64,000 nucleotides of DNA from an uncultured Clostridia bacterium (GTDB lineage: Bacteria; Bacillota; Clostridia; Oscillospirales; Ruminococcaceae): the NCBI GenBank assembly GCA_947625915.1, contig CANQPX010000004.1, positions 31,205 to 95,204 of the forward strand, read 5' to 3'. Numbering within the stretch: position 1 is the first letter of the stretch; each line of letters begins with the position of its first letter. Below are positions 38,918 through 48,585 of the stretch, piece after piece. The translations under genes were made by a program, and so were the position numbers. The notes below the pieces were generated by a model. That model was not told where the DNA came from. It saw nothing but the letters and a program-made list of their open reading frames with translations, and made no database searches.

Positions 38918-40862
38918 TAGTTTTTGCATTTTTTGGTGCAAATTGTCCGCCGCGCATATCGGGGAAATTCCCGCCCTGCGGCATTTCGGGCGGCTCTCCG
39001 CCAAACTGCGGGAAATTTCCATCGGGAGCGGACGGTGCTGTGGGAGTTTCACCTTCGTTGTTCTCGGGGATATTTTCGCTGTTCGGAGGATCGTTATCCT
39101 CGGAGAAATTATTTCCTCTGCCGAAATTGCCAAAGCCCATGGATCGACCTTTGCCGTTCTGCATATCCGTATTTCCGCCAATTGCTCCGCCGCCGCCGGA
39201 ACCGAGAGCGTTCATGCTGACTTCCGATGAGTCGATGAGTTTATCCTGTTCCTGCGCTTGTCCGTCCGAAGTGCTCGGAACGCTGCCGCTTATCTGTCCC
39301 GCAACGCTTTCGGCGCGGAGTTTTCCTATGAGCTTGAACTGTTCAAGCGCCGTTTTGTATTCATCGTATGTGAAAAACGCCGTAGGATCTGACTGCACAT
39401 ATTCGCCGATAAGCGCGTCAAGTTCATCGATAAGCCCGTTGAAACCGCCGTCAGTAAAATATTCTTTTACAAGCATAAGAAGATACTCGTGATAACGGGA
39501 AAGATATTCTTCATTTTCAAAAAGTTTGGAAATAAGCGGGCGTTCGTACATTTCAACGCCGCTTACAGGCGTGTCGATAGGGAAGTTTACCGTTCCCGAA
39601 GCACTGCCGCCCTGAAACGCTCCCCACGCGTAATTGTAGTCCCAAGGCAGGATCTGCAGAACGCCGTCATGCTCATAAATATAATAATTCTGCGCCATTT
39701 CAGAGGAGTAACTGTCAAGGTTCACCACAAACGTATGCACCGCAAGATAGCGAAGTATCTCGTCAACATCAAAATATTCCTCGATATTTTCGCCGCTGTT
39801 AAGGGCTTTCAATGCGGAGATAACTTTTGCATAGTCGGTTTTGTCCGTGCCGCCGCCCACAACATTTTCAAATATCGACGGATAACTTGAAGGCTCATCA
39901 TTGGTATAAACAAGACTTCCGCCGCTGTTTCCCGCGCCCATTCCGCCGCCGCGCCCGAAGTTTTCGCCTTCGCCGTTTTCACTGCGGAAATTTCTCATGC
40001 CACGTCCGAAACTGCTTTCACTGTCCGAAAATGCGGGGAGTTCGGAACTTTCGGGATCTTCCGCATCGGGCGTCTGCGAAGGCTCGGGATCATCAAAATT
40101 CTCCATATCGGGGAATTGGGGCCTTTCCGAACCGTCAAAGCCCTCAAAATTTTCAAAGTTTTTAAAGCCTTCAAAATTTTCCTGCGGAAGATCGGTATTT
40201 TCGGAATTTTCTCCGTTTCCCATGTTTTCTCCTCGTCCTGCTGCGCCGCCTACGGTCTTGACGTTGTAAAGGACTCCGCTTTCATCTCCCGAAACGCGCT
40301 GTTCGTAGCTGTCGTTATATGCTTCAAGGGTAAAGTAAAGCCCCCATTTTTCGCCGTTTACGGAAATGTCGGAATATCCGTAATAGGGCGTGTTTATGCC
40401 CAGCGACTTCATCATGTCAAATGTAACATATTCTTTCATATATGTTGCGTCGCCTATCATGTTGTTGAGAATGAGCATATCAAGCCCGTAACAGGTCTGA
40501 TCGGGAATATATTCGTCAAATTTTATTTTGAAGCTGTATCTGTCGCTGTCAGAAGAACTTACCATCTGTAAACTGTTATTTCCCTTGGGACGTATTCCCA
40601 CGTTGGAAAATGTTGTGCCGTTTATCGTAACGTCAGCCGATATATATTCTTCGTTCATGGCGTTGTCGAGCATTGTCTGCCAGTCGTCCGCATCGGCGGA
40701 AATTTCGATCGAAATTATGTCGCCGTTAAATATTTTTTCGGCATATTCGGGAGTATAGGCATAGGTCTTACCGATATTTAAAAATATCATTCCCGCAACT
40801 CCGACCGCTGCCAGAACGGCGGCTAAGATCGCAATGACATTGAATTTTTTGCTGTCTATCAA
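38895..40862 (-). CDS. CotH kinase family protein with Gly/Asn/Glu-rich inserts
   Basis: IRPKGNNSLQ, FDEYIPDQTCYGLDMLILNN, WGLYFTLEAYNDSY, LQILPWDYNYAWG. Confidence 0.92.
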   Translation of the reverse strand: MIDSKKFNVIAILAAVLAAVGVAGMIFLNIGKTYAYTPEYAEKIFNGDIISIEISADADDWQTMLDNAMNEEYISADVTINGTTFSNVGIRPKGNNSLQMVSSSDSDRYSFKIKFDEYIPDQTCYGLDMLILNNMIGDATYMKEYVTFDMMKSLGINTPYYGYSDISVNGEKWGLYFTLEAYNDSYEQRVSGDESGVLYNVKTVGGAAGRGENMGNGENSENTDLPQENFEGFKNFENFEGFDGSERPQFPDMENFDDPEPSQTPDAEDPESSELPAFSDSESSFGRGMRNFRSENGEGENFGRGGGMGAGNSGGSLVYTNDEPSSYPSIFENVVGGGTDKTDYAKVISALKALNSGENIEEYFDVDEILRYLAVHTFVVNLDSYSSEMAQNYYIYEHDGVLQILPWDYNYAWGAFQGGSASGTVNFPIDTPVSGVEMYERPLISKLFENEEYLSRYHEYLLMLVKEYFTDGGFNGLIDELDALIGEYVQSDPTAFFTYDEYKTALEQFKLIGKLRAESVAGQISGSVPSTSDGQAQEQDKLIDSSEVSMNALGSGGGGAIGGNTDMQNGKGRSMGFGNFGRGNNFSEDNDPPNSENIPENNEGETPTAPSAPDGNFPQFGGEPPEMPQGGNFPDMRGGQFAPKNAKTIDNEQNV

Positions 40863-40879
40863 AATATTTCCTCCGTTCG

Positions 40880-41551
40880 TCAGGACATATACTCGCCGTT
40901 ATAGCTCACAAGCGCGGCTTTGGAGATACCTTCCGTGCCTGAAAGCAGATTGCATACCTTTGATGAACTGTCCGAAAGTTTTACTTCTACCATAAGTTCT
41001 ATACCTGCGGCGGTAACGGTCTTGGACTTGATCTGATGTTTTTTGGTGTTGTTTTTGAGAATATCCATAGCCGCCTGTTCGGCGTTTTCGTTTTCACAGC
41101 TTATAACGGCTATGTATGGCGTGTCTGAGGACTTTGCATTTGCGAATATAACAAGGATTATTCCTATAAATACCGAACCTATGACCGCAAGGGGTATAAG
41201 TCCCGCTCCGGTAACTATTCCCGCGGAGATCGCCCAGAACAGGAACGCGATATCAAGGGGTTCCTTTACAGCCGTACGGAAACGTACGATAGACAATGCG
41301 CCGACCATACCGAGGGAAAGTATGATGTTTGATGTTACCGCAAGGATTATCAGAGTTGTTATAAGGCACATAGCCATAAGCGATACTCCGAAAGAACTGC
41401 TGTACATCACGCCTCGGAAAGTTTTTTTATAGACGGCGTAAATAAAAAGTCCCAGTGCAAATGATACGAGCATTGCGATAAGTACGTCGGTAAATGAAAA
41501 ACTGCTTACATTCTCCAGAAAGCTTGATTTAAAAATATCTTTGAAAGTCAT
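40880..41551 (-). CDS. DUF4956 membrane protein
   Basis: VTSNIILSLGMVGALSIVRFRTAVKEPLDIAFLFWAISAGIVTGAGL. Confidence 0.9.
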   Translation of the reverse strand: MTFKDIFKSSFLENVSSFSFTDVLIAMLVSFALGLFIYAVYKKTFRGVMYSSSFGVSLMAMCLITTLIILAVTSNIILSLGMVGALSIVRFRTAVKEPLDIAFLFWAISAGIVTGAGLIPLAVIGSVFIGIILVIFANAKSSDTPYIAVISCENENAEQAAMDILKNNTKKHQIKSKTVTAAGIELMVEVKLSDSSSKVCNLLSGTEGISKAALVSYNGEYMS

Positions 41552-41576
41552 GATTAAAAACTCCTTATTTTAATTA

Positions 41577-42251
41577 TTAAACATATCTGCCTGCGGCGTA
41601 TTTTGAAAAAGAGCCGCTTTGTCTTGCGGAAAGATGAGTTATATCCGCGATCACCTGCGGCAGGAACTCATCGTATTTTATTTCCATGATAATTTCTTCG
41701 GGAACGGGCAGCGAACCGTCCCGCGCATTGAAAAAGCTGTTTACGTCTCCAGACGATGAGATCTCATAGTCGAAAGTCACGCGGACGTTCCCGAAGGGGT
41801 AAACATACGCCTTTCTGCGGTAGTCGACTATAAGCTTCGGGCGGAGCTGTTCGGCACAGAGTTTTATATAAAACTCTTTCAGCAGCGGTTCTTCCGCTTC
41901 GATGAGAAAATCATATCTGCCGCAAATGAGCATTTCGGTCTGTTCTTTTGTCAGCGGCGCGGAACGTTTCAGGCAAAGTCCGTTGTCTTTGGATTTCTTT
42001 TCCAAGCGGATAAAGCTGTCGTCCATATCGTAAAAACGTATGCGGAATTTTTCCCGTTTATTGACGCCGTCAACTTTTTCGCGAAGGGCTTTGTCGTTAA
42101 AGCTGTCAAAATAAAGGCTCCTTATAAAATAGGAGTCGCCTTTCATATGCTCATCGGGAGCGGCTATCATGCCGATCTTAGACGTAAGACAGAGAAAGTC
42201 GGACATATTTATCCTGTGTTTGAACTCGTGGCGGTATTTCGGTCTTTCCAA
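41577..42251 (-). CDS. VTC-domain (polyphosphate polymerase) protein
   Basis: YRHEFKHRINMSDF..., YFIRSLYFDSFNDKALREKVDGVNKREKFRIRFYD, KLIVDYRRKAYV. Confidence 0.92.
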   Translation of the reverse strand: MERPKYRHEFKHRINMSDFLCLTSKIGMIAAPDEHMKGDSYFIRSLYFDSFNDKALREKVDGVNKREKFRIRFYDMDDSFIRLEKKSKDNGLCLKRSAPLTKEQTEMLICGRYDFLIEAEEPLLKEFYIKLCAEQLRPKLIVDYRRKAYVYPFGNVRVTFDYEISSSGDVNSFFNARDGSLPVPEEIIMEIKYDEFLPQVIADITHLSARQSGSFSKYAAGRYV

Positions 42252-42603
42252 GCAGATGCCTCCTTTTTTTGAATCTATCCGATGTTATTATCTTACATTA
42301 TCAATGTTAAAGCTTAGTTAAAACGGGATAAAAATTTGTGAAATAAAAGTGAAAGATCGCAGCTGCTTTTTGTGACAAAATATTACATTATTTTTGCATA
42401 ACGGAGCGTTGATCTTATGCAAGGACGCCGCGTATGCCGTTTTTTAATGCTAAATATAATAAAAACATCTAAGAATTTTATGAAAAATTTATACAAAACG
42501 TCAAAAAAATCTCATTTTGTAAAAATATATTTAAAATTTTATTGAAATGTGCTATAATATAAATATGTATATTATGTAATTCTTAAAAGGAGCTTTTTTA
42601 TAT

Positions 42604-45225
42604 ATGCCTAAGGATCATAAAGCTAAAAAGGACAGTTTCCTGTCGGTGATACACACAAGCTTTACAAAAAGAATAACTTTCTTCATAACCATTTTCATTA
42701 TTTTACTTATAGTCTGCTTCGCGCTGCTTTCTTATTCGCTCACAAAAATGTATTCCGTATCGGAATTTACCCGTACCATGAACAGTACGGGCGAATTGAT
42801 CGCAGGTCTGCTGGACGATCATGTGCGCTCGATAGGTTCACAGCTCGAGATAGTTTCCGGCAGCGATAAACTCAAATCTTTTGTCGCGGATATCAACGCC
42901 GGCGGAGAAAAGGGTATCACTTCCGCAAAAAACTTCGGGGAGATAAAAAATGCCCTCGATATGATATGCCGCAGCAGCGAGAATATCGTTTCGGCTTGGG
43001 TCATTTCGGATCAGAGCGGCATACTTATGGACAATAACGGTATCGTTCTCGGTAAAGATATGGCGGATCTTGATGGCAAAAAATGGTACTCTAAATACAT
43101 TTCAGGCTCGGGAACACAATATGAGTTCATATGTACCGCACCGGGAAAAAGCTTGTTCGTTCCCGATGAAGATGTGGTGAATATAATCGTTCCCGCAGTC
43201 TCGGACGGTTATGCTTATGCGTTCTGCGGCATGGAAGTCAGAACGGAAGAGATATTCGGGATACTTTCGGAATATTCCTTTATTGAAAGATGTTTTCCCA
43301 TAATTTCTGCCGACGGCTCGGCTGTTTACTATCCGTCGGCATCGGATATTTCAAATAAGTTCAGCATGAACGACGCGCCCCTTGCGAACCTTGTGAGCCG
43401 CAGAGATTATCTTGTGGAAGGTATAGACAGCTTTGTCTCGGGAGAAGGTGATACGGTATACTATTATAAAAAGACAGGTATTGCAAGCGGCTGGAACATT
43501 ATCGTTCTTTTCGACAGCAGCGAGACAGGCGGGGAAGTTTACAGATCTTTCGGGCAGATAATGCTCATACTTGCGTGCCTGTGCGCTCTGCTGATAGTCG
43601 CGGTCATAAACCTTCTGCACAAGGAAAGCTATCCTTTGAGGGATATACGGGTCTGCACCGAAGAACTCCTTAACAATAACTGCAATTACCGCATCACTGC
43701 CAAGACAAAAAATGAACTCGGCGTGATCGGGAAAAATATCAACAAGATCGCCGAGATGCTCCAGTCGGAAAATAATATCATAAGCAATTATGTATATATG
43801 GACGCGCTCACAGGTCTTGAAAACCGCAGCAAACTTTACGAACGCATGGAAGATATCATACAGACCCGCGAAGAGGGAAGGAGCCGCTTTGCGGTGATGT
43901 TCGTGGATATCGACAATTTCAAATGGCTCAACGAAACTCTCGGACATAATTTCGGAGACGCGGTGCTTTGCGCGTTCGCTTCGATAATGAAAGAACAGCT
44001 CCCGCCGGAAGTATCGGTGTTCCGTTTCAGCGGAGATGAGTTCATTCTTCTGAAAGAATTTGACAATGACTATACCGAGGTACATTCGGTGATAGAAAAA
44101 CTCCACAGCTTTTTCAATAAACCTCTGGAGATACTTAATGACAAAATTTATATAAAATTTTCCATAGGCGTTTCTATCTATCCCAATGATGACCTTACTC
44201 CCGACCTGCTGCTTAGAGACGCGGAAATGGCTCTCCACAGGGCAAAGGAAAGCGGTAAGGACAGAGTTGCGTTCTATACCAACACGAACCGCGGAAACAG
44301 CACCATGAGCAAGGCTGCCATCGCAAGAAGCCTGAACGAAGCTTTGGCAAAGGGCGAATTGTGCTTGCATTATCAGCCGATAGTCGCGGCGGATACCTGC
44401 GATATACACGGATTTGAAGTTCTTCTCAGGTGGATAAGCCCCGAGTTCGGACTCGTTTCACCGACGGAATTCATAAACGTTGCGGAGGAAAGCGGTGCTA
44501 TAATCCAGATAGGTACGTGGATATTTGAAAGCGCCTGCCGCACGCTGACAAAGATAAACGAGACTCTCGACCCGAACGTTATAATGTCGATAAACGTTTC
44601 TCCCGTACAGCTGCGGAGAGATGATTACATCGAACACGTCAAGCGCGTTATAGATATTACCCATGTAAATCCTAAAAATATCCAGCTTGAAATAACCGAA
44701 AGCACTTTGATAGATTTTACCGATTCAAAGAGCAGCGTTATAAATGAGATAAACGATCTCGGCATAGCGCTTGCGCTGGACGATTTCGGAACGGGTTATT
44801 CATCATTGAATTATCTTAAAAATTTCCCGATAAAGTGTCTGAAAATAGATAAATCTTTCATTGATGAGATAAATAACAACAAGAGGGATTACGCAATAAC
44901 GGATTCGATAATAGATCTTGTCCATAATCTCGGCATACACACCGTTGCGGAAGGCATTGAAACGGTAGATCAGTATAAATTCCTTGCGGAGATGAAGTGC
45001 GACTATATACAGGGCTTCCTGATGAGCAAACCTCTTGAAGAAGCGGACGCGATAGAATTTGTCGAGAAATATGACGCGCTGCACAAACCCGATCAGCGGA
45101 AACTTGAGGAAAACGAGCGTCAGCTTGCGGACGAAAAGAAGAACAGGTTAAAGGAAAAAGAAGATAAAGGTCAGAACAATGACGGCGATCCGTCTCCGAC
45201 GGAAGATTTCATAATCTCAAAATAA
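42604..45225 (+). CDS. Membrane-anchored GGDEF-EAL cyclic-di-GMP protein with extracytoplasmic sensor
   Basis: TM-sensor-TM, FRFSGDEFILL, GFEVLLRW, ALDDFGTGYSSLNYLKNFP, DYIQGFLMSKPLE. Confidence 0.94.
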   Translation: MPKDHKAKKDSFLSVIHTSFTKRITFFITIFIILLIVCFALLSYSLTKMYSVSEFTRTMNSTGELIAGLLDDHVRSIGSQLEIVSGSDKLKSFVADINAGGEKGITSAKNFGEIKNALDMICRSSENIVSAWVISDQSGILMDNNGIVLGKDMADLDGKKWYSKYISGSGTQYEFICTAPGKSLFVPDEDVVNIIVPAVSDGYAYAFCGMEVRTEEIFGILSEYSFIERCFPIISADGSAVYYPSASDISNKFSMNDAPLANLVSRRDYLVEGIDSFVSGEGDTVYYYKKTGIASGWNIIVLFDSSETGGEVYRSFGQIMLILACLCALLIVAVINLLHKESYPLRDIRVCTEELLNNNCNYRITAKTKNELGVIGKNINKIAEMLQSENNIISNYVYMDALTGLENRSKLYERMEDIIQTREEGRSRFAVMFVDIDNFKWLNETLGHNFGDAVLCAFASIMKEQLPPEVSVFRFSGDEFILLKEFDNDYTEVHSVIEKLHSFFNKPLEILNDKIYIKFSIGVSIYPNDDLTPDLLLRDAEMALHRAKESGKDRVAFYTNTNRGNSTMSKAAIARSLNEALAKGELCLHYQPIVAADTCDIHGFEVLLRWISPEFGLVSPTEFINVAEESGAIIQIGTWIFESACRTLTKINETLDPNVIMSINVSPVQLRRDDYIEHVKRVIDITHVNPKNIQLEITESTLIDFTDSKSSVINEINDLGIALALDDFGTGYSSLNYLKNFPIKCLKIDKSFIDEINNNKRDYAITDSIIDLVHNLGIHTVAEGIETVDQYKFLAEMKCDYIQGFLMSKPLEEADAIEFVEKYDALHKPDQRKLEENERQLADEKKNRLKEKEDKGQNNDGDPSPTEDFIISK

Positions 45226-45231
45226 GACATC

Positions 45232-45256
45232 ACAGGCAGGCGAAAAACCTGCCTGT
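45232..45256 (+). repeat. Left 25-bp direct repeat (hairpin) flanking element copy 3
   Basis: ACAGGCAGGCGAAAAACCTGCCTGT; 24/25 identical to 45619-45643. Confidence 0.85.
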
Positions 45257-45618
45257 CAGACTGTCGAAAAACTAAAAAAGGCGCGGACAAACTAAAAAAC
45301 GAAAAACAAAACCTTGCCCGAAAAGCTGGTCCAGCGCAGCCGCGCTGGTGGGGTCGAGGGGCGAAGCCCTCGCCGCCGTCCGCAGACGGCGGAATTCCCC
45401 TTACGAAGGCGCCTCTGCAAAGGGGTGAATTGCCGCCCAAAGGGCGGCAAGAGGGGAACGCTCTGCAAGAGAGAGCGTTCCCCTTGGCATTAACGGTTAT
45501 TATAATTTATGCCTTGCCAAACAGCCCGGTGAGCTGTTTGGCAATACAGAGCAATTTGTTTTTCTAAAAATATCCGTTGTTTGACAACAAAAATATATTA
45601 TACTTTATCGACAAGCTG
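45257..45618 (+). repeat. Multi-hairpin dispersed element, copy 3
   Basis: Same conserved box (GGCGCGGACAAACTAAAAAACGAAAAACAAAACCTTGCCCGAAAAGCTG) and hairpin order; HP7 TTGCCAAACAGCccggtgaGCTGTTTGGCAA at 45514-45544. Confidence 0.85.
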
Positions 45619-45643
45619 ACAGGCAGGCGAAAGACCTGCCTGT
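45619..45643 (+). repeat. Right 25-bp direct repeat (hairpin) flanking element copy 3
   Basis: ACAGGCAGGCGAAAGACCTGCCTGT. Confidence 0.85.
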
Positions 45644-45697
45644 ACTTGTTAATAAAGCTGTAAAATATTTTCGGATAAAAATTCTTTGATCTCCCTA

Positions 45698-45749
45698 TTG
45701 ACAAATACCCCAAGAGGGTATATAATATACATATACCCCGTGAGGGTAT
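45698..45749 (+). promoter_or_regulatory. Consensus promoter with two CsoR-type operators
   Basis: TTGACA(45698)-17-TATAAT(45721); palindromes ATACCCCAAGAGGGTAT (45705-45721) and ATACCCCGTGAGGGTAT (45733-45749). Confidence 0.85.
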
Positions 45750-45770
45750 GATAGATGGGAGATGCTTGAT

Positions 45771-46073
45771 ATGCCCGATAAATGTTCCTGCTGCGAAAAA
45801 TCAACGATGCGTTCCGACGAGGAAAGAAAAAAACTTATCCACCGACTGAACCGCATTGAAGGTCAGATACGCGGCATAAGAGGAATGATAGAAAAAAACG
45901 CTTACTGCACCGATATCCTTATACAATCTGCAGCGGTAAATTCGGCGGTGAACTCTTTCAATAAAGAACTTATCGCAAGCCATATACGCGGCTGCGTTGC
46001 AAGAGATATCAGAGACGGAAAAGATGATGTGATCGACGAACTCGTCCTCACCTTGCAGAAACTTATGAAGTAG
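45771..46073 (+). CDS. csoR: CsoR-family metal-sensing transcriptional repressor
   Basis: [55 protein letters not shown]. Confidence 0.93.
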   Translation: MPDKCSCCEKSTMRSDEERKKLIHRLNRIEGQIRGIRGMIEKNAYCTDILIQSAAVNSAVNSFNKELIASHIRGCVARDIRDGKDDVIDELVLTLQKLMK

Positions 46074-46084
46074 GGGGGACGGGT

Positions 46085-48565
46085 ATGGTACAGTTTAATG
46101 TTACGGGAATGAGCTGCGCCGCCTGCAGCGCGCGGGTGGAAAAAGCCGTTTCAAAAGTCGCGGGAGTTACTTCATGCTCGGTAAGTCTGCTGACAAATTC
46201 TATGGGCGTTGAAGGAACTGCAAACCCGCAGGATATCATTTCCGCGGTAACAGACGCGGGTTACGGCGCATCGCTTAAAACTTCAGGCGCGGCGGAAAAA
46301 AGTTCTTACGATGATGAAGCGCTTGCGGACAGGGAAACTCCCGTCCTTAAAAAGCGGCTTATCGCATCGCTTGTGTTCCTTGTGGTACTGATGTATTTTT
46401 CAATGGGACATATGATGTGGGGCTGGAAGATCCCCGCTTGGCTCGAGGGGAACCACGTTGCTGTGGGAATGCTGCAAATGCTGCTTGCGGGAATTATAAT
46501 GGTGATAAACCAAAAATTCTTTATAAGCGGTTTCAAGGGAATGATACACCGTTCCCCCAACATGGATACGCTTGTGGCAATGGGTTCGATGACATCGTTC
46601 CTGTGGAGCGTGTATGTGCTTTTTGCTATGACAGACGCTCAGCTCAAAGGTGATCACGAAGCTGTCATGGCATATATGATGGATCTTTATTTTGAGTCGG
46701 CGGCAATGATATTGACGCTGATAACATTGGGCAAAATGCTTGAAGCACATTCCAAAGGCAAGACCACAAACGCACTTAAAAGCCTGATGAAGCTTTCTCC
46801 GAAAACAGCCGTTGTTTTAAATAACGGCGAGGAAGTCACAGTTCCTGTCGAACAGGTGAAAAAAGGGGATATTTTCGTTGTGCGTCCCGGTGAGAGCATA
46901 CCTGCGGACGGTATCGTTACAGAGGGAAACAGCGCGGTAAACGAATCCGCCCTTACGGGGGAAAGTATTCCGGTTGACAAGACGGTGGGGGACAGTGTTT
47001 CCGCCGCAACGATAAATCAGTCTGGTTTCATAAAATGCGAAGCTTCACGCGTGGGAGAAGATACAACTCTTTCTCAGATAATAAAAATGGTGGGTGACGC
47101 GGCGGCAACAAAAGCTCCAATTGCAAAGATCGCCGATAAAGTTTCGGGGATCTTCGTTCCGACGGTGATCGCAATTGCTGCGGTAACGCTTATTGTATGG
47201 CTTGCAGTGGGGCAAAGTGCGGGTTACGCGCTGGCAAGGGCGATATCCGTACTCGTTATAAGCTGCCCGTGCGCTCTGGGACTTGCAACTCCCGTTGCAA
47301 TAATGGTCGGAAACGGCGTTGGCGCGAGAAACGGCATACTTTTTAAGAACGCTGTTTCCCTTGAAGAAGCGGGAAAGGTAAAGATAGTTGCCCTTGATAA
47401 AACGGGAACGATAACCAAAGGCGAGCCTGAAGTTACAGATATTATACCTGCCATCGGAATAAGCGAAAACGATCTTCTCACATATGCGGCTTCACTGGAA
47501 AAGCGAAGCGAACACCCTCTCGCAGGCGCGGTAATGAAAAAAGCGGAGGAAATGAAAATTTCCGCAGGAGAAGTTACGGATTTTGAAGCTTTCGCGGGGA
47601 ACGGACTTTCGGCAGTCCTTGACGGAAAAAACATCATTGGCGGAAGTGTAAGATTTGTTTCGGAAAAGGCAGATATCCCTGAGGAAATTTCTCAAAAAGC
47701 AGAAGAACTTTCTTCAAAAGGGAAAACGCCAATACTTTTCTCGGCAGACGGAAAGTTCCTCGGTATGATAGCTGCTGCCGATGTTATAAAAGAGGACAGC
47801 CCGCGTGCGATAAAGGAACTCCGTGAAATGGGCATACGGGTCGTTATGCTGACAGGCGACAACGAGCGTACCGCAAAAGCAATAGGGGAACAGGCAGGAG
47901 TTGATGAAGTCATAGCGGGAGTCCTGCCTGACGGAAAGGAAAGCGTTATACGTTCTTTGCAGGAAAAGGAAAAGACCGCAATGGTCGGCGACGGGATAAA
48001 CGATGCGCCCGCTCTTACTCGTGCCGATATAGGTATCGCCATAGGCGCGGGAACGGATATTGCCCTTGATGCGGCGGATATAGTGCTGGTGAAAAGCCGT
48101 TTGAGAGATGTTCCCGCAGCGATACGCCTTAGTAGGGCGGCTCTGCGGAATATCCGCCAGAACCTGTTCTGGGCATTCATTTACAATATTATCGGGATAC
48201 CTCTTGCGGCGGGAGTATGGATACCGATATTCAATTGGACACTGGACCCGATGTTCGGCGCGGCGGCAATGAGCCTTTCAAGTTTTTGCGTAGTTTCAAA
48301 TGCACTTCGTTTGAATTTTTTCAAGTATGGAAACGGAGATGAGACTTCCGCAGAAAATAAGCGCATCATAAAAATAAAAGGTATGATGTGCGAACACTGC
48401 GAAGCGCGGATAAAACAAACACTTTGCGCGTTTCCGGAAATTGACTTTGCCGAAGCAAATTATAAAAAAGGCACTGCAATTGTTTCAATAAATGCCGAGC
48501 CTGATGTTGATAAAATAAAGGCGGCAATAGCGGAACAAGGGTATAAATTTATTTCAATAAAATAA
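46085..48565 (+). CDS. copA: Copper-translocating P1B-type ATPase with N- and C-terminal HMA domains
   Basis: [43 protein letters not shown]-terminal [11 protein letters not shown]. Confidence 0.96.
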   Translation: MVQFNVTGMSCAACSARVEKAVSKVAGVTSCSVSLLTNSMGVEGTANPQDIISAVTDAGYGASLKTSGAAEKSSYDDEALADRETPVLKKRLIASLVFLVVLMYFSMGHMMWGWKIPAWLEGNHVAVGMLQMLLAGIIMVINQKFFISGFKGMIHRSPNMDTLVAMGSMTSFLWSVYVLFAMTDAQLKGDHEAVMAYMMDLYFESAAMILTLITLGKMLEAHSKGKTTNALKSLMKLSPKTAVVLNNGEEVTVPVEQVKKGDIFVVRPGESIPADGIVTEGNSAVNESALTGESIPVDKTVGDSVSAATINQSGFIKCEASRVGEDTTLSQIIKMVGDAAATKAPIAKIADKVSGIFVPTVIAIAAVTLIVWLAVGQSAGYALARAISVLVISCPCALGLATPVAIMVGNGVGARNGILFKNAVSLEEAGKVKIVALDKTGTITKGEPEVTDIIPAIGISENDLLTYAASLEKRSEHPLAGAVMKKAEEMKISAGEVTDFEAFAGNGLSAVLDGKNIIGGSVRFVSEKADIPEEISQKAEELSSKGKTPILFSADGKFLGMIAAADVIKEDSPRAIKELREMGIRVVMLTGDNERTAKAIGEQAGVDEVIAGVLPDGKESVIRSLQEKEKTAMVGDGINDAPALTRADIGIAIGAGTDIALDAADIVLVKSRLRDVPAAIRLSRAALRNIRQNLFWAFIYNIIGIPLAAGVWIPIFNWTLDPMFGAAAMSLSSFCVVSNALRLNFFKYGNGDETSAENKRIIKIKGMMCEHCEARIKQTLCAFPEIDFAEANYKKGTAIVSINAEPDVDKIKAAIAEQGYKFISIK

Positions 48566-48585
48566 TAAAAACGGAGGAATTTATT

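Noticed and set aside
42252-42603. Possible cyclic-di-GMP riboswitch upstream of the GGDEF-EAL gene
   Set aside because: Examined the ~350 nt AT-rich leader for GEMM-type motifs and found none; only a TATAAT-like -10.
45171-45440. 89 aa minus-strand ORF over the GGDEF-EAL 3' end and element copy 3
   Set aside because: Antisense to a real CDS and within the structured repeat; no recognisable protein features.
23869-45618. Hairpin elements as a CRISPR array, integron attC sites or group II intron
   Set aside because: No regular spacers, no integrase or reverse transcriptase ORF, no recognisable domain V; a separate structured repeat class fits better.
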